A stretch of 64,000 nt of DNA from Chamaecrista fasciculata (taxonomy: Eukaryota > Streptophyta > Magnoliopsida > Fabales > Fabaceae), in assembly GCA_003254925.1 (NCBI GenBank), contig QANZ01001960.1, positions 1 to 64,000 of the forward strand. The letters run 5' to 3'. The stretch's first letter is position 1, and each line of letters opens with the position of its first letter. The notes beneath the pieces were generated by a model. That model was not told the DNA's origin. It made no database searches and saw only the letters and a list, made by a program, of their open reading frames with translations. The position numbers and the translations under genes are program-made. This document shows positions 60,721 through 64,000 of this stretch, piece by piece.

Positions 60721-60894
60721 CTGGCGCCGTCTGTGGAGACTTTCATAAAAGTCCATTTTCGATTTTCTTTCTTTAAATTTTCATTGTTTATGCTTTGAAT
60801 TCTTTTCTGGACACGATGAACCCCTTGGAAAACTCATGAAATTCCTTTTATGTGTTAACTAACTTGAATGTTCATCTGAACCAGAGCAAGAAAG

Positions 60895-62304
60895 ATGACA
60901 TCAAACCCAGTTGATTGTCAAACTCCAGGAGGATCGGTGAATCAATCCCTTCAGGATTCGACACTCGTCCCTCTCCCTGGATTTCCGACTATTCAAGAAA
61001 CACCAACGCTGCCAAACCCAGCGTTGGCGGGACAAACCGCCATAACAACGGACGACGGAATCGCTGCCTTTAAGGCTGACATGCGGATGGAGATGGAAGT
61101 GCTCCGCAGAGATATCCAGAGCATGATTTCTGGAAAAGGGAAGCAAGTTGTTGAAGATTCTGGGAATAAAAACCCAGAAGCCATTCTCCTGAATGAAAAC
61201 TCTAGAGGCAAACAACCGGAAAATCCAGAGCAACAGGTGCCCTCGACTCAGCCACCAGCTACTCACATGGCGGCTACGAGTCAGCTTCCTCAGCAACAAG
61301 CTTGGCCTGGAGCTTACCGCTACAAACCTCAAGGGTATTACTACCCTCAGGGATACCCTCCAAAGTATTACTCGGGGTATGGCGTTTACGCTCAAGGAGG
61401 ACCTAGCGGAGCATACCAGCCATCGAGCGTTTACGACCCAATGCAGCCAACAAATCATCCAGGTCAGGCGAATCCACTCCCACCAGCAGAAGGAATCCTA
61501 GCACCACATGTGCAGGTAGCAGAACTTGATAAAAACTATAAAATGCCGATGAAACTCACACCGTACACTGGAGAGAAAGACCCAGAAGATCACCAAAGGT
61601 GCAAGCTTTTTCCAATAACTTTGGAAGGACCAGCTCTAGATTGGTACTCGAAGCTACCAGTTGGTTCAGTCCATTGCTTCAGGGACTTGGAAAGCATGTT
61701 CATGAAACGATTTGCCACCAGCAAGGTCTACAAGCAGCCCATGGCGGTCTTGTCTGATATCAGACAGAACAAAGGAGAAACATTAAGGGATTACCTGGTG
61801 AAGTTCAACAAACCTTGTCTAAACATAAAGAAGATTGATGACAAAATAGCAGTCTACTCTTTCCTGGCAGGGATCAAACCTGGCCACGCCCACAAGGAGC
61901 TGACCCACAAAAATCCAAAGTCTGTTGGGGAATTACTCCAAATGGCTGAAGAATTCAAAACCAAGGAGGACTTGGACAAAACCCAACGGGATCGTTTCGC
62001 GAGGATAGAACCAGATACCAGAAAGACACAAAACAAGAACCCTGAAAGAGGTGGAGACAACTCGAGAGGAAGGGATCAGCGTAGACGCCCACGATCCCCA
62101 CCTAGAGGGAAATATGCGGTGTATACGGTGCTCTCAATGACCCAGTCCAAGATATTCCGGGAAATCGCAAAGACAGATCTCCTCCCGAGAGTCCCAAAGC
62201 GCTCCAAAAGGTCGAGAAACAATGTAGACACCAACAAATACTGCAGATACCACAAACAGAGGGGAAGGACACACTACAGACGAATGCGTCACTCTGAGAG
62301 ATGA
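60895..62304 (+). pseudogene. gag gene of Gypsy element B, frameshifted
   Basis: The frame begins MTSNPVDCQTPGGSV and contains a Gln/Pro/Tyr-rich stretch, then the gag core (KMPMKLTPYTGEKDPEDH, GPALDWYSKLPVGSV, MFMKRFATSKVYKQP, AVYSFLAGIKPGHAHKEL). Between DPEDH and CKLFPITL about 20 residues usual in this family are missing. Near the zinc-knuckle-like segment (YCRYHKQRG, about 62240-62285) a frameshift diverts the frame to a stop at 62304. The knuckle's second half and downstream residues continue in another frame. Confidence 0.85.
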
Positions 62305-64000
62305 AATAGAGAGCCTCATTCAACGAGAGCGTCTCCCCTCCAGGTTTATTAAAAAAGATGGAAATAAGAGAACACGGGATGAGAAGGACGCCAAAGAGGC
62401 GAAAAAATCCAAAGGCGCAGACGAGAAAAAAGGAGATCGGCGCACACCACCTAGGGAAGACAAGCCAACAGACATAATACACATGATCTCGGGAGGCATC
62501 GAGAAGAATGAGGCAAAGACCCCACACAAAAGAAGAAAGGTGAACAGATCTATACTAAAGATAGATTACAATGAGCCACCCGCTGAGGAGAAATGGGTCG
62601 AACCCATAACTTTCACGGACGATGAATTATGGGAGGTCGATCGTGAATACGACGGCCCCATGGTGATCACAGCTCAGATTGACAACTTCACTGTCGAGAG
62701 GATAATGATAGACCAAGGCTCCTCCGCAGATATCCTGTACAAGAGATGCTTTGATCGTCTAGGAATCCTGACTGAGGATCTGAAGGACCACCATGGAAAC
62801 CTGATAGGCTTCACCGGTGATCAAATCCCAGCAATAGGAAAGGTGAACCTGAGGCTCACAGTGGGAGAATATCCGAGAACAACCAGCAACACCATAAAAT
62901 TCATAGTGGTGCAGGCACCCTCGGCGTACAACGTCCTCCTAGAACGTCCTTCCCTGAACAAAATGAGAGCGGTAATTTCTACTGCACACTTGCGATTGAA
63001 GTTCCCAACTCCACACGGAGTGGTATAGGTGAGAACTAACCAGAAAACGGCGAGACAGTGCTACGCAGTGAGCTTAGAAGCAACCTAGGAAGACGACCTA
63101 AAGAGGAAGGCGAGAGAGCCCAAGAATCGAGGACTCCGATCAAAAGAAAGTGGACCCTGAAGTCCTTAACTACGAGGTGGAGGATTTCCAAGACGAAATC
63201 GAAGCGCAGAGGTCAAAGCGAATGCGAGATCTGGAAGTTGTCCAGCTAGAAGACAATACGGAGAAAACCGTGCAAATCAACATGCTATTACATGAAGCGG
63301 AGAAGGCCGAGCTCATTCAGCTCCTAAAAGCATCTTCAGATGTCATTGCCTAGCGTCCATCCGACATGCGAGGAATTGACCCAAAGCTAATCTGCCATAG
63401 TTTGAACATAGATGGCAGACCTGGAGTTATTCAGCGGAAAAGGTTATTTGGCCAAGAACGCCAGATCGCAATCAAAGAGGAAGTGAGAAAGCTCTTAGCT
63501 GCGGGCTTTATTAGGGAGACCAAATACCCTGAGTGGCTTTCCAACGTGATGCTGGTCAAGAAAGCCAATGGAAAGTAGAGAATGTGTGTTAACTTCACAG
63601 ATTTGAACAAAGTTTTCCCAAAGGATCACTATCCTTTGCCCAACATTGACAAGCTGGTAGGCGGAACATGTGGACACCAGACCATGAGCTTCCTGGACGC
63701 CTTTAGCGGATATAACCAGATCAAAATGAATCCCGAGAAAACGTCCTTCATCACTAAACTAGGAACATACTGTTACACAGTCATGCCTTTCGAACTAAAG
63801 AACGCTGGCGCCACCTATCAGAAAATAATGGATCTTTTCTTCAAAGATTACATCGGAAAGAATCTGGAGGTCGATGACATGGTTGTGAAGACCAAGGAAG
63901 ACGGCAGCCACACTGAGGACTTGAAGGAAATCTTCAACCAGCTGAGGAAGTACCAGATAAAACTGAATCCCTCCAAGTGCGCCTTCGGGGTCAATGGAGG
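62305..64000 (+). pseudogene. Protease and reverse transcriptase region of Gypsy element B, multiple breaks, cut by window edge
   Basis: Protease: MVITAQIDNFTVERIMIDQG then SSADILYKRCFDRLGI, an aspartic protease site of the D-x-G-S-S type, and YNVLLERPSLNKMRAV. A TAG at 63026-63028 and another soon after close the frame. RT follows from about 63360: LLAAGFIRETKYPEWLSNVM, DHYPLPNIDKLVGG, SFLDAFSGYNQIKMN, YCYTVMPFELKNAGATYQK. TAG stops occur at about 63351 and after VKKANGK (63576-63578). The catalytic aspartate pair is present (DDMVVK), but the preceding Tyr-Val of the usual motif is deleted. Integrase and the 3' LTR lie beyond the window or are lost. Confidence 0.88.

Overview
This window is nuclear DNA from a flowering plant, most likely a eudicot. 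The protein-coding genes have plant-type introns (GT...AG, AT-rich), the proteins are plant families (NF-YB, SnRK1 beta subunit, P-class PPR, plant cytosolic thiolase), and the spaces between genes are AT-rich and filled with plant transposons. I see no CRISPR array, operon, tRNA or rRNA gene. Three runs of N (30279-30809, 41639-42476, 57330-57594) and five single Ns (11019, 18345, 58172, 58350, 58552) show a draft assembly.

Genes, left to right: a single-exon NF-YB transcription factor (535-1116, +); a four-exon SnRK1 kinase beta subunit (11407-14989, +); one exon of an unrecognised small membrane protein (16878-17022, -); a two-exon kelch-repeat protein of the nitrile-specifier-like family (19464-21481, -); a nine-exon Nudix hydrolase with a probable organelle transit peptide (25838-29009, -); a single-exon mitochondrial-type P-class PPR protein of 929 residues (33936-36725, -); and cytosolic acetyl-CoA C-acetyltransferase with twelve coding exons plus a 5' UTR exon (48687-52248, +). 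I built the exon models by hand from splice consensus, reading-frame continuity and family resemblance. They are unrelated housekeeping and regulatory genes; nothing suggests that they work as one pathway.

Between the genes lie transposons of nearly every plant class. There are Mutator-like elements with 9-bp target duplications, including a Pack-MULE carrying part of a lectin receptor kinase. There are a Stowaway MITE, PIF/Harbinger-like elements, very small Helitrons (one a palindromic dimer around a shared 3' hairpin), a 5'-truncated L1 LINE with an intact target duplication, a truncated Copia element just downstream of the thiolase gene, and an isolated Gypsy LTR. From about 57 kb to the right edge two degenerate Gypsy elements lie back to back. 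A microsatellite of about 200 AAT units sits at 17745-18344.

I did not find a convincing new multi-gene system. The observations most worth checking are the palindromic Helitron, the Pack-MULE capture, the GC-rich foldback at 1.9 kb, the AAT repeat that forms a splice-acceptor region in the Nudix gene, and the unrecognised membrane-protein exon.
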